Below are positions 14,621 through 22,558 of a stretch of 27,575 nucleotides of DNA, piece by piece (position 1 is the stretch's first letter; every line of letters begins with the position of its first letter). Position numbers and translations under genes: made by a program. Origin of the DNA: an uncultured Lachnospiraceae bacterium. GTDB taxonomy: Bacteria > Bacillota > Clostridia > Lachnospirales > Lachnospiraceae. Where the stretch lies: positions 3,682-31,256 of the forward strand of contig CAJUAA010000045.1 in NCBI GenBank assembly GCA_910584205.1, given 5' to 3'. Under the pieces are notes generated by a model. That model saw only the letters and a list, made by a program, of their open reading frames with translations. It searched no databases and was not told the DNA's origin.

Positions 14621-16282
14621 ATGAAACATTACAGCATCGGAATTGATTTTGGGACGGAAGAAGCGAGGGCCATGCTGGTGGACATGGACGGGAACTGCGG
14701 AGGAAGTGCTGTCTTTTTGTATCCCCATGGCGTCATGGAGGAATGCCTGCCCGACGGGACAAAGCTGAGGGCGGGGTTTGCCCTGCAGCATCCCCGGGAT
14801 TACATCGAAGCGCTGGAGGCGCTGATGCGGGACCTGTTCCGGGAACATCCGGAACGGGCGGAGCAGGTGATCGGCATGGGCGTTGACTTTACTCAGTGTA
14901 CGATGATGCCGGTGGACGCGGACGGGACGCCTCTCTGCTTTCAGGAGGAATTCCGAAGCGAACCCCATGCGTATGTGAAGCTGTGGAAGCATCACGGGGC
15001 CCAGAGGCAGGCGGAGAGGCTGACAGAGACTGCGCGGAAACGCAGGGAAGCGCTCCTTGCGTTCTGCGGCGGGGAGATTTACGCGGAAACCATGTTTCCC
15101 AAGATGCTGGAGACCTTTGAGAAGGCGCCGGAAGTGTACCGCAGGGCGGACCGGTTTGTGGAGCTGGCGGACTGGATTCCGTTCTTCTTGACCGGTTCCC
15201 CAAAGAGGAGTAAAAGCATCGCGGGCTGCGCCGCCCTGTGGAATCCGTCGGACGGCTATCCGTCGGAAGAGTATCTGGAGGAAGCGGCGGCGGGTTTTGG
15301 AGCGGCGGCAGAAAAGCTGTCGGGCGAACTGGCGGATGTGGGGACGCCGGCGGGGTATCTGGCGCCGGAGCGGGCGCGGCAGTATGGGCTTCCCGCGGGG
15401 ATTCCGGTGGCGGCAGGCCTTGGGGACTGCCAGGCGGCGTTTGTGGGAGCGGGACTGTCGGAGGAAGGCGTGCTTCTGTCCGTTATGGGAACGTCCAGCT
15501 GCGACATGCTGGTGGACCGGAAAGGGATCGGAATTCCCGGGATGTACGGGGTGTCGGCGGACAGCATGATTCCCGGGATGTACGGATATGAGGCGGGACA
15601 GGCCACCATGGGGGATCTGCTTGGATGGTTTGTCAAACATCAGGTGCCGGGACCGTATATGCAGAGGGCGGAGGAAGCGGGGGTATCCATTTTCGATTAT
15701 CTGAACGGGCTGGCGGAAGCGGTCAGTCCCATGGAGACCGGGCTTCTGGCGCTGGACTGGTGGAACGGGAACCGGTCGGTCCTTCTGGATACGAATCTTT
15801 CAGGAATGATTCTGGGGATGCGCATGGGGACCAGATGCGAGGATATCTACCGGGCTCTGGCGGAAGCGCTGGCATTTGGAAAACGCCGGATCGTGGAACA
15901 GTTTGAAACCTACGGCATCCAGGTAAAAAAAATATGCGCAACGGGAGGCGTTGCCAGTAAAAATACATTTCTTATGCAGGTGTTTTCCGATATTATGGGA
16001 ATACCGGTATGGATCTCAGAGGCGGAGAACGGAAGCTGCACAGGAAGCGCGGTCTACGGGGCGGTGGCGGCGGGCGCCGCGGCCGGCGGCTACGACGGAC
16101 TGAAGGAAGCCGCAGAAGCCATGGGGGGAAAAGTTGGCCGGGTCCATATGCCAGAGGAACGGTATCGTCAGCACTATGATGCCTTATATGAGGAATATAA
16201 GACGCTGTACCAGTATTTTGGCAGGGAAAATCAGATCATGAAACGGTTAAGGAGTCAGGCAGAAAGGGGAGAAGGAGATTGA
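14621..16282 (+). CDS. araB: FGGY-family kinase, ribulokinase-like
   Basis: A 553-residue kinase with the long AraB layout. The N-terminal block is IGIDFGTEEARAMLVD, then GFALQHPRDYIEALEALM, GMGVDFTQCTMMPVDADGTPL, EPHAYVKLWKHH, GGEIYAETMFPKML, VELADWIPFFLTG, VMGTSSCDMLV, PGMYGYEAGQATMGDLLGWF and ATGGVASKNTFLMQV. The LWKHH, SEW/AETMFPK and GTSSCD blocks are those of L-ribulokinase. It follows the AraD-like gene as in ara operons and would phosphorylate L-ribulose or a related ketose, a second entry into the same pathway. The ribosome site is weak (AGGTGG). No AraA isomerase is near. It is only distantly similar to the LyxK-like kinase on the other arm, so the two are not redundant copies. Confidence 0.8.
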   Translation: MKHYSIGIDFGTEEARAMLVDMDGNCGGSAVFLYPHGVMEECLPDGTKLRAGFALQHPRDYIEALEALMRDLFREHPERAEQVIGMGVDFTQCTMMPVDADGTPLCFQEEFRSEPHAYVKLWKHHGAQRQAERLTETARKRREALLAFCGGEIYAETMFPKMLETFEKAPEVYRRADRFVELADWIPFFLTGSPKRSKSIAGCAALWNPSDGYPSEEYLEEAAAGFGAAAEKLSGELADVGTPAGYLAPERARQYGLPAGIPVAAGLGDCQAAFVGAGLSEEGVLLSVMGTSSCDMLVDRKGIGIPGMYGVSADSMIPGMYGYEAGQATMGDLLGWFVKHQVPGPYMQRAEEAGVSIFDYLNGLAEAVSPMETGLLALDWWNGNRSVLLDTNLSGMILGMRMGTRCEDIYRALAEALAFGKRRIVEQFETYGIQVKKICATGGVASKNTFLMQVFSDIMGIPVWISEAENGSCTGSAVYGAVAAGAAAGGYDGLKEAAEAMGGKVGRVHMPEERYRQHYDALYEEYKTLYQYFGRENQIMKRLRSQAERGEGD

Positions 16283-17109
16283 AGTTTGGATGTTTTTCAC
16301 TGGATTTCAGAAGATTTTCACTGGAAACCGCATTCCGGACGGCGGCCGGATACGGATTTGACGGGATCGAGATCTGGGGCGGAAGGCCCCACGCGTATCC
16401 ATACGACATGGATGCGGAGGAGATCCGTAAGATCCTGGAGCTGAAAAAGACGTACGGGCTGGAAGTTCCGGTGTACACGCCCAACGCGCTGGGGATGCCG
16501 TACAACCTGTGCTCGCTGGATGGACGGGAGCAGAAGGACGCGCTTCAGTATTTCAAAACAGCCATCCGGGCGTGCGGGCAGATGGAGGCGCCCCGGATGC
16601 TCATGGTGGCCGACCATCCCGGCTATGAGGTGCCGCGCAGGGAAAGCTTTGGGCGGTTTGTGGAGAACATGAGGGAGCTGGGGGAATACGCGCAGGAGCA
16701 TTCCGTGAAGCTGATGATCGAGGCGCTGACGCCCATGGAAAGCCCGGTCATCACCACCGCGGACGACTGTCTGGAGGCCATCCGGGAGATCGGCCTTCCC
16801 AATATCGAGGCCATGCTGGATGTGGTGCCGCCGCATATTGTCTGCGAGCCGTACAGCGCGTATTTTGAAAAGCTGGGCGATAAGATGAATTACATTCACC
16901 TGTGCAACAACGACGGCCGCACGGATGCCCATCTTCGTCTGGATACCGGAGAACTGCCGGTGGCGGACATGCTGAAGGTGTTTCAGACGTACGGATTCGA
17001 AGGGTATGTGACCGTGGAACTCTATTCCGAGTGTTACCGGGACCCGGAGCTCCTTCTGGCCAATGCGTCCAGGATTTTAGGGCAGATCCGCAGAGACCTG
17101 AATCTGTAA
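16279..17109 (+). CDS. frlC: FrlC-like sugar epimerase/isomerase (TTG start)
   Basis: A 276-residue TIM barrel of the AP-endonuclease-2-like sugar isomerase/epimerase family, the same length as E. coli FrlC (fructoselysine 3-epimerase). Shared blocks are GFDGIEIWGGRPHA, EVPVYTPNALGMPYN, HPGYEVPR, IEALTPMES, YFEKLGDKMNYIHL, DTGELPV and GYVTVELY. Metal ligands are E148, D181, H207 and E247. The start is TTG at 16279 overlapping the previous stop. AGGGGAG (16265-16271) is seven bases before it. FrlC and the related tagatose/L-ribulose 3-epimerases invert C3 of free or conjugated ketoses. Here it could interconvert L-ribulose and L-xylulose before phosphorylation, or process a conjugate (inference). 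Confidence 0.7.
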   Translation: MKFGCFSLDFRRFSLETAFRTAAGYGFDGIEIWGGRPHAYPYDMDAEEIRKILELKKTYGLEVPVYTPNALGMPYNLCSLDGREQKDALQYFKTAIRACGQMEAPRMLMVADHPGYEVPRRESFGRFVENMRELGEYAQEHSVKLMIEALTPMESPVITTADDCLEAIREIGLPNIEAMLDVVPPHIVCEPYSAYFEKLGDKMNYIHLCNNDGRTDAHLRLDTGELPVADMLKVFQTYGFEGYVTVELYSECYRDPELLLANASRILGQIRRDLNL

Positions 17110-17124
17110 TGTGGGGGGACTGAT

Positions 17125-18639
17125 ATGAGCGAATATGTACTGGAGTTAAAAGATATTACAAAACGCTTTCCGGGCGTGGTGGCGCTGGACCATGTGCAGT
17201 TTCGGCTGAAAAAGGGCGAGATCCACGCGCTCATGGGAGAAAACGGAGCGGGAAAATCCACGCTGATCAAGGTGATCACGGGGGTACATAAGCCGGATGA
17301 GGGACAGATGCTGGTGAACGGGGAAGAGGTCTTTTTCCAGAATACCAATGATTCCGCCGCAAAGAGCATAGCCGCTATCTACCAGCACAGCACCACCTAT
17401 GTGCATCTAAGCGTGACGGAGAACATCTTCATCGGCCATGAACTGCGGAACCGGTTCGGACTGCTGGACTGGCCCGAGATGCACCGGCGGGCGGAGAAGC
17501 TTTTGCGGAGCCTGGGCTCCGGCATCGATCCCCGCACGCTGATGGGAAACCTAAGCGTGGCGGAGCAGCAGGTGGTGGAGATCTCCAAGGCCGTATCGGC
17601 CAATGCGGAGATCGTCATCATGGACGAACCGACGGCGGCGCTTTCCAAAAGAGAGTGCGAGGAGCTTTACCGGATCACGGAGCAGCTGCGCTCGGAAGGG
17701 AAATCCATTCTGTTCATTTCCCACCGTCTGGAAGATATGTACCGTCTGGCGGACAGCGTAACGGTGTTCCGGGACGCCTCCTACATCGGCACCTGGCCCA
17801 TCCAGGATGTGACCAATGAGATTCTGGTGCAGGCCATGGTCGGAAGAGAGATCAAGGATCTGTACCCCAAGGCAAAGGTGGAACTGGGAGAGACGGCGCT
17901 GGAAATAAAGAATGTAAGCCGGCTGGGATATTTCAGGAATGTGAGTTTTTCCGTGAGAAAGGGAGAGATTCTGGGCCTGACGGGGCTTGTGGGCGCGGGG
18001 CGCTCGGAGGTATGCCAGGCGGTGTGCGGACTGACCCCTTACGATTCCGGAGAGGTGCTGCTGCATGGGCAGCCGGTTCATTTTACCCATCCTGCCCAGG
18101 CCATGAAGAAAAAGCTGGGATATCTTCCGGAGGACCGTCAGCTTCAGGGGCTGCTGCTTCCGTGGGAGATCTATCAGAATGAGACCCTTTCTTCTCTGGA
18201 AAAATACCGGAGTCCGGCGGGAATTAACCGAAAAAAGGAATGCGAGGACGGGGAGCAGCTGTCGCAGCGGCTTTCCGTGAAAGCCAAAAATATTTTTGAG
18301 AAGGTCAGTGCCCTGTCCGGCGGAAACCAGCAGAAAGTCGTGCTGGCAAAGCTTTTGAATATAGATCTGGATGTGCTGATTCTGGATGAACCCACAAAAG
18401 GCGTGGATGTGGGCGCCAAATCGCAGATCTATGGGATCATGTCGGAGCTGGCGCAGGCCGGTTACGCGATCGTGCTGATTTCGTCGGAGATGCCGGAGAT
18501 TCTGGCCATGAGCGACCGGATCGCGGTCATGCATGAAGGGACGCTGGTCAAGATTCTTGACCGGGAAGAGGCAACGCAGGAAAAGATGCTGGCCTATGCC
18601 ATGAACTCTGCGGACGATATGCTGAAGGAAGGAGACTGA
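17125..18639 (+). CDS. Sugar ABC transporter ATP-binding protein (RbsA/LsrA/RhaT-type)
   Basis: A 504-residue protein with two fused ABC domains. Domain 1 has the Walker A GENGAGKST (residues 38-46), signature LSVAEQQVVEI and Walker B IVIMDEPTAALS. Domain 2 has the degenerate GLVGAGRSE in place of Walker A, signature LSGGNQQKVVLAK and Walker B VLILDEPTKGVD. This is the usual asymmetry of CUT2 importers. It energizes import together with the two permeases and the lipoprotein encoded downstream. It starts 15 bp after the FrlC-like gene behind a GGGGGG ribosome site. The substrate is expected to be a monosaccharide. Confidence 0.95.
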   Translation: MSEYVLELKDITKRFPGVVALDHVQFRLKKGEIHALMGENGAGKSTLIKVITGVHKPDEGQMLVNGEEVFFQNTNDSAAKSIAAIYQHSTTYVHLSVTENIFIGHELRNRFGLLDWPEMHRRAEKLLRSLGSGIDPRTLMGNLSVAEQQVVEISKAVSANAEIVIMDEPTAALSKRECEELYRITEQLRSEGKSILFISHRLEDMYRLADSVTVFRDASYIGTWPIQDVTNEILVQAMVGREIKDLYPKAKVELGETALEIKNVSRLGYFRNVSFSVRKGEILGLTGLVGAGRSEVCQAVCGLTPYDSGEVLLHGQPVHFTHPAQAMKKKLGYLPEDRQLQGLLLPWEIYQNETLSSLEKYRSPAGINRKKECEDGEQLSQRLSVKAKNIFEKVSALSGGNQQKVVLAKLLNIDLDVLILDEPTKGVDVGAKSQIYGIMSELAQAGYAIVLISSEMPEILAMSDRIAVMHEGTLVKILDREEATQEKMLAYAMNSADDMLKEGD

Positions 18640-18640
18640 C

Positions 18641-19666
18641 ATGATGGGACATACAGACAAACAGAAGATACGCCATTTCTTTTCCGATCATTCGCAGGAA
18701 GCGGCGCTGGTACTGATCATTTTTGTAACAGGGCTTCTGGTGCAGCTTCGGACCGGCGGGAGTTTCCTGACGGCTTCCAATCTGAATGAGCTGATGCGGG
18801 AGGCATCCATGCTGATCATGGTGTCCATCGGCATGATGATCGTGATTGTCAGCGGCGGGATTGACCTGTCCGTAGGCTCTGTCATGGGGCTTTCCGGCAT
18901 GATCGCCGCGCTGGTCCTCCGGGACCACAGAGGGATGCCCATAGCGGCGCTGTTCCTGATTGCCATGGGTGTGGGACTCTTATGCGGTACGATCACGGGC
19001 TTTGTAGTCGCAAAGCTCCGGATCTTTCCGCTCATCGGAACGCTGGGCACCTGCGACATCCTGCGGGGCGTCATCTACCTGTTCAGCAAAGGAGAGTGGG
19101 TGAGCCAGACCGACATGACGGAGGAATTCCTTGCCATTTCCACCGGGACTTTTCTCGGGATCAACTATATGGTCTGGTTTGCGGTCATTGTCGTAGTGTT
19201 TGGATTTGTGTTCATGGGCCATACGCGTTTTGGACGGCATATCTATGCGGTCGGCAACAGCGAGGCCAATGCAAGAATATCCGGTATTCATACAGAACGG
19301 ACAAAATGGGCGGCGTATATGCTGAGCGGCATGATCGCCGGGCTGGCAGGGCTTCTGTGGGTGTGCAAATACGCATGCGCCCAGGGAACCACAGCCACCG
19401 GCTTTGAGCTGAACGTCATCGCCTCCGTCGTACTGGGCGGCGTCAGCATCACCGGCGGTTCCGGAACCGTGGCGGGAGTCGTCCTTGGTTCCCTGCTCTT
19501 CGGCATGCTGAGCAATATTCTGCCGCTGATCCAGGTATCTTCTTTCTGGCAGAGGGCGATCCGCGGAGCGGTGATCCTGATCTCGGTGATCATCAACGCC
19601 CTGGTCAGCAGAAGAGCGGCACGTAAAGCACTGGAAAGGAGGGAACAGAATGAGACAAACGAATGA
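18641..19666 (+). CDS. Sugar ABC transporter permease 1 (RbsC family, CUT2)
   Basis: A 341-residue hydrophobic protein with about eight to ten predicted membrane segments. The BPD_transp_2 hallmarks are MIVIVSGGIDLSVGSVMGLSG and FELNVIASVVLGGVSITGGSGTVAGVVLGSLLFG. A charged C-terminus ends the protein. The start is one of two consecutive ATGs at 18641 behind AAGGAG. It overlaps the second permease gene by 17 bp. Two different permeases, as in lsr and rha systems, imply a heterodimeric channel. Confidence 0.9.
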   Translation: MMGHTDKQKIRHFFSDHSQEAALVLIIFVTGLLVQLRTGGSFLTASNLNELMREASMLIMVSIGMMIVIVSGGIDLSVGSVMGLSGMIAALVLRDHRGMPIAALFLIAMGVGLLCGTITGFVVAKLRIFPLIGTLGTCDILRGVIYLFSKGEWVSQTDMTEEFLAISTGTFLGINYMVWFAVIVVVFGFVFMGHTRFGRHIYAVGNSEANARISGIHTERTKWAAYMLSGMIAGLAGLLWVCKYACAQGTTATGFELNVIASVVLGGVSITGGSGTVAGVVLGSLLFGMLSNILPLIQVSSFWQRAIRGAVILISVIINALVSRRAARKALERREQNETNE

Positions 19667-20645
19667 TAAGGTCAAGAATCTCTTTTCGCACTGGGAAACT
19701 TTTCTGATCCTGATCTTTCTGCTGGTCAATGTGATCAATATCAACCTGTCGCCGTACTATCTGAATTACAACAACGTCATGAATTCCATGATCAATTTCA
19801 TGGATAAAGGACTGATGGTATACGGAACCATGATGGTGCTGATCCTGGGGGAGATCGACATCTCCATCGCCTCCATCATCACGCTGTCAGGCTGCATCGC
19901 CGGATGGGCATGCGAACAGGGGCTGCCGTTTTTTGCCTGCGTTCTGCTGGCGCTTGCGGTGGGAACCCTGTGCGGAGCTTTCAACGGGCTTCTTCTGGTG
20001 AAATTCAAGGAGCTGAATTCCACCATCGTCACGCTGGGGACCCAGATTCTGTTCCGGGGACTGGCCTACATGCTTCTGGAGGACGAGTCGCTGAAGACCT
20101 ATGCCAAACAGCTGTCAGACCTTGCGTGGGACAAGATTCTGGGGCTTCCGGTCATTCTCTTTACGTTTATCCTGATGACGCTTCTGTTTGCTTATGTGAT
20201 ACACCGGACCTGTTTTGGAAGGCGGCTGTATGCCATCGGCACCAACCGGACGGCGAGTTATTTTTCCGGAATCTATACGGACCGAATCAAGCTGGCCGTG
20301 TTCAGTATCAACGGGCTGTGCGCTGCATTTGCGGGACTGTTCCTGGCGGCGAAGCTGGCATCGGTCCGGGCGAGCATCGCGCAGGGCTTTGAGATGGAAG
20401 TCATCGCCATGGCGATTCTCGGGGGCGCCAGCCCGTCCGGCGGAAAAGGACGCGTGGGCGGCGTGATCCTCGGAGTCTTTACCATCGGCCTGATCCGTTA
20501 CGGAACCGGACTGGTAAATATTTCTTCCGAGACGCTGAAGATCATCATCGGGTGCCTGCTGATCGTGGTATGCGCAGTTCCCAACTTAAGACAAGTGCTG
20601 GCAGACGCCAAAGAGGCAAGACGCGGCAGAGCCGGCTTGTTATAA
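19650..20645 (+). CDS. Sugar ABC transporter permease 2 (RbsC family, CUT2)
   Basis: A 331-residue membrane protein homologous to permease 1 but clearly divergent. Hallmarks are MMVLILGEIDISIASIITLSGCIAG (GEIDIS replacing GGIDLS) and FEMEVIAMAILGGASPSGGKGRVGGVILGVFTIGLI. The ribosome site AAAGGAGGG lies inside the end of permease 1. It should pair with permease 1 to form the translocation path. Confidence 0.9.
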   Translation: MRQTNDKVKNLFSHWETFLILIFLLVNVININLSPYYLNYNNVMNSMINFMDKGLMVYGTMMVLILGEIDISIASIITLSGCIAGWACEQGLPFFACVLLALAVGTLCGAFNGLLLVKFKELNSTIVTLGTQILFRGLAYMLLEDESLKTYAKQLSDLAWDKILGLPVILFTFILMTLLFAYVIHRTCFGRRLYAIGTNRTASYFSGIYTDRIKLAVFSINGLCAAFAGLFLAAKLASVRASIAQGFEMEVIAMAILGGASPSGGKGRVGGVILGVFTIGLIRYGTGLVNISSETLKIIIGCLLIVVCAVPNLRQVLADAKEARRGRAGLL

Positions 20646-20659
20646 AGAACCAGACAACG

Positions 20660-20688
20660 GCGTCCGTCCAGAGAGAAAGGGCGGACGC
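20660..20688 (+). promoter_or_regulatory. Stem-loop in the permease-lipoprotein gap
   Basis: GCGTCCGTCC (20660-20669) pairs with GGGCGGACGC (20679-20688), ten pairs with one G-U, around a 9-base loop. It lies before the ribosome site AAAAAGGAGG (20696-20705). No U-tract follows. Such intercistronic stems before solute-binding protein genes often raise that message by protecting processed ends, which fits the higher dose needed for the binding lipoprotein. Confidence 0.65.
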
Positions 20689-20711
20689 AGAACTCAAAAA
20701 GGAGGAACACT

Positions 20712-21875
20712 ATGAAAAACATGAGAAAAATGCTTACGGTCCTGCTGACTGCAGGTATGCTTTCCACCCTGCTGGCGGGGTGCGGAGGAAAAGAAGCGCC
20801 GGCGCCGGTTGACAGCAGCGAACCGGCTGCGGAAGCTCCCGCTGCGGAAGATTCCGGCGAGGCGGCCGGGGATGCCGCAGAAGCTCCGGCTGCTTCCGGG
20901 GACACGACGGCAGACTATGTGGCGGGCAGCGACGCGCCGACCTATGTCATGATCTCCAAGACCCTGTCGGACCCGATCTTCATCGACATGTATGTGGGAT
21001 TCTCTGAATTCTGCGAGTCAGAGGGGATCAACTGTATGTATCGAGGTACCGAGGAACCGACCGCAGAGAAGGAGATCGAGGTGATCTCCCAGCTGATCGC
21101 GCAGGGCGTGGACGGCCTTGCGGTGATCGCGTCGGACTTTGACGCACTGGAGCCGATCCTGACCCAGGCAATGGGACAGGGCATCTCCGTCGTGACGTTT
21201 GACTCCGCGGCAAATCCGGACTCCCGCCAGGTACATGTGGAGCAGGCTTCCATCGATCTGGTGGGCCGTGCGCAGATGGATTCCGCCCTGCAGATCTGCG
21301 GCGGCGCCGGTGCGGAAGGCACCATCGGCATCCTGTCCGCACAGCCGGAATCCCAGCTTCACGCAGACTGGTGCGCGGCGATGCTGAAGGAAGTGGAGGA
21401 CAAGCCGGAGGATTACAAGAACATCACCGTGCTTCCCATCGCATACGGCGACGATCTTCCGGATAAATCCACCACGGAGGCGCAGGCAATGCTGCAGAAC
21501 TATCCGGAGCTGGATGTCATCATCAGCCCCACGACGGTCGGTATCCTCTCCGCCGCAAAGGTGATCCAGGATATGAACTCCGAATGTAAGGTGACCGGCG
21601 TCGGCCTGCCCTCCGAGATGGCTCCCTACATCGACAACGGGATCTGCTATGACTGCTATCTGTGGGACCCGTATGACCAGGGCTATCTGGCGGCTGCATC
21701 CGTACATTCCATCGCAACCGGAGAATCCACCGGGGCAGTGGGCGACACCGTGACGGCAGGACGTCTTGGAAGCTACACCGTGGAAGAATATTATGACGGC
21801 GGCACCCAGGTGCTTCTGGGCGACCCCATCCGCTTTACCAAAGACAATATCAACGATTATAAGGATCTGTTCTAG
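20712..21875 (+). CDS. Sugar ABC transporter substrate-binding lipoprotein (RhaS/LsrB-like)
   Basis: A 387-residue secreted lipoprotein. The signal peptide ends in lipobox LLAGC with C24 as the lipidated residue. A Glu/Ala/Pro-rich linker follows to about residue 75, then a periplasmic-binding-protein type I fold (YVMISKTLSDPIFIDMYVGF; ISQLIAQGVDGLAVIASDFDAL; VVTFDSAAN). The late block VTGVGLPSEMAPYIDNGICYDCYLWDPYDQGYLAA resembles the rhamnose/AI-2 binding group (RhaS, LsrB). It captures the substrate on the cell surface for the ATPase and two permeases upstream. The ligand is not predictable. The gene ends the operon at a strong terminator. Confidence 0.9.
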   Translation: MKNMRKMLTVLLTAGMLSTLLAGCGGKEAPAPVDSSEPAAEAPAAEDSGEAAGDAAEAPAASGDTTADYVAGSDAPTYVMISKTLSDPIFIDMYVGFSEFCESEGINCMYRGTEEPTAEKEIEVISQLIAQGVDGLAVIASDFDALEPILTQAMGQGISVVTFDSAANPDSRQVHVEQASIDLVGRAQMDSALQICGGAGAEGTIGILSAQPESQLHADWCAAMLKEVEDKPEDYKNITVLPIAYGDDLPDKSTTEAQAMLQNYPELDVIISPTTVGILSAAKVIQDMNSECKVTGVGLPSEMAPYIDNGICYDCYLWDPYDQGYLAAASVHSIATGESTGAVGDTVTAGRLGSYTVEEYYDGGTQVLLGDPIRFTKDNINDYKDLF

Positions 21876-21918
21876 GCAGGACAGAGGGAAAGTTTCCCGG
21901 AAATCAGATGCTGTAAAG

Positions 21919-21963
21919 TTCCGGCGCATGCAGGCGGTATGTCTGTATGCGCCGGAATTTTTT
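21919..21963 (+). terminator. Intrinsic terminator of the sugar operon
   Basis: A 15-bp stem (21919-21933 with 21943-21957, one G-U pair) with a 9-base loop is followed by six T. It lies 44 bp after the lipoprotein stop. Confidence 0.92.
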
Positions 21964-22094
21964 GCTTTTTGTGTTGGGACTTTTTGCTTCTGCAACCGGG
22001 TTCTTCGTTTTTTGGAAAAAGGACCCGCCTTCTGAAACATATTGAATCGGATCCCTGCATAGACTGTAAAAACAGTTCATTCAGGGGATATTCG

Positions 22095-22358
22095 GTGAAG
22101 GATTATATTTCGGAAAGAGCCGTCAGGATCGCAAATTATATTATACAGAACAATGCCACTGTCCGGCAGACTGCCCAGAGCTTTGGAGTAAGCAAGTCGA
22201 CAGTACATAAAGACGTGGCAGAACGTCTTCTCTATATCAACCCTCACCTGGCGGCGGAGGCAAGGAAAGTGCTGGACGTGAATAAATCGGAAAGGCATAT
22301 ACGCGGGGGACTTGCCACCAGAGAAAAATATCTGCATCAGCATCAATTACAGTCTTGA
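22095..22358 (+). CDS. spoIIID: Sporulation regulator SpoIIID
   Basis: An 87-residue DNA-binding protein, close to the 93 residues of B. subtilis SpoIIID. Blocks KDYISERAVRIANYIIQNNATVRQTAQSFGVSKSTVHKDVAERL, INPHLAAEARKVLD and RHIRGGLATREKY match the family. It has a helix-turn-helix plus a basic C-terminal helix. In spore formers it is made under sigma-E in the mother cell and adjusts the sigma-E regulon. The start is GTG at 22095, with AGGGG (22083-22087) seven bases before it. A longer in-frame upstream ATG (21939) would lie in the terminator. The gene shows that the host can probably sporulate. Confidence 0.92.
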   Translation: MKDYISERAVRIANYIIQNNATVRQTAQSFGVSKSTVHKDVAERLLYINPHLAAEARKVLDVNKSERHIRGGLATREKYLHQHQLQS

Positions 22359-22383
22359 CAACGCCGGAATTTTTGTTTATTGT
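22355..22383 (+). promoter_or_regulatory. Promoter of the TPP-riboswitch transcript
   Basis: TTGACA (22355-22360) overlaps the spoIIID stop. TATTGT (22378-22383) follows after 17 bp. Transcription would begin about 20 bp before the riboswitch. Confidence 0.8.
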
Positions 22384-22410
22384 AGAAAACAGAAAACTAC
22401 ATAAGATTGA

Positions 22411-22505
22411 TGACAAGGGAGCTTGCTTGGAAGCGGGCTGAGAGTGGACTGATACCGTCCTGACCTGTAACCTGATTTGGATAATGCCAACGTAGGGATG
22501 CGTTA
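22411..22505 (+). ncRNA. TPP (THI-box) riboswitch
   Basis: The conserved THI blocks occur in order: GGGAGC, GGGCTGAGAG (22455-22464), ACCTGTAACCTGAT, GGATAATGCCAACG and GTAGGGA. They bind the pyrimidine and diphosphate of thiamine pyrophosphate. It precedes a thiamine transporter and a hairpin that ends in seven T, so bound TPP should stop expression. Confidence 0.95.
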
Positions 22506-22520
22506 TGAGAGATGTTAGAT

Positions 22521-22558
22521 CTCCTTTGTCTTCGGTCGAAGATAAAGGAGGTTTTTTT
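22521..22558 (+). terminator. Riboswitch expression platform: terminator that contains the thiT ribosome site
   Basis: CTCCTTTGTCTTC (22521-22533) pairs with 22538-22550 around GGTC, followed by TTTTTTT (22552-22558) and then the thiT ATG. The 3' arm holds AAAGGAGG (22544-22551), seven bases before that ATG. The same hairpin can therefore terminate transcription and hide the ribosome site. Confidence 0.9.

Noticed and set aside
14447..15640. Long open frame on the minus strand (about 397 codons) opposite the ribulokinase-like gene
   Set aside because: It is His/Arg/Pro-rich with no family motif and lies against a well-conserved kinase. Such frames arise from GC-rich codon use. The same applies to minus 17551-18660, plus 10128-11063, plus 11449-12252 and minus 21018-22040.
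17125..21875. AI-2 (lsr) uptake system
   Set aside because: Transporter order and the lipoprotein fit the lsr type, but no LsrF, LsrG or LsrR homologue is present and the kinases fit pentulose kinases better.
8921..21875. L-rhamnose utilization locus (DeoR plus rhaSTPQ-like importer)
   Set aside because: No rhamnose isomerase is seen, and the class II aldolase-family protein carries the epimerase-type KPSSD block. The UlaE- and SgcE-like enzymes have no role in rhamnose use.
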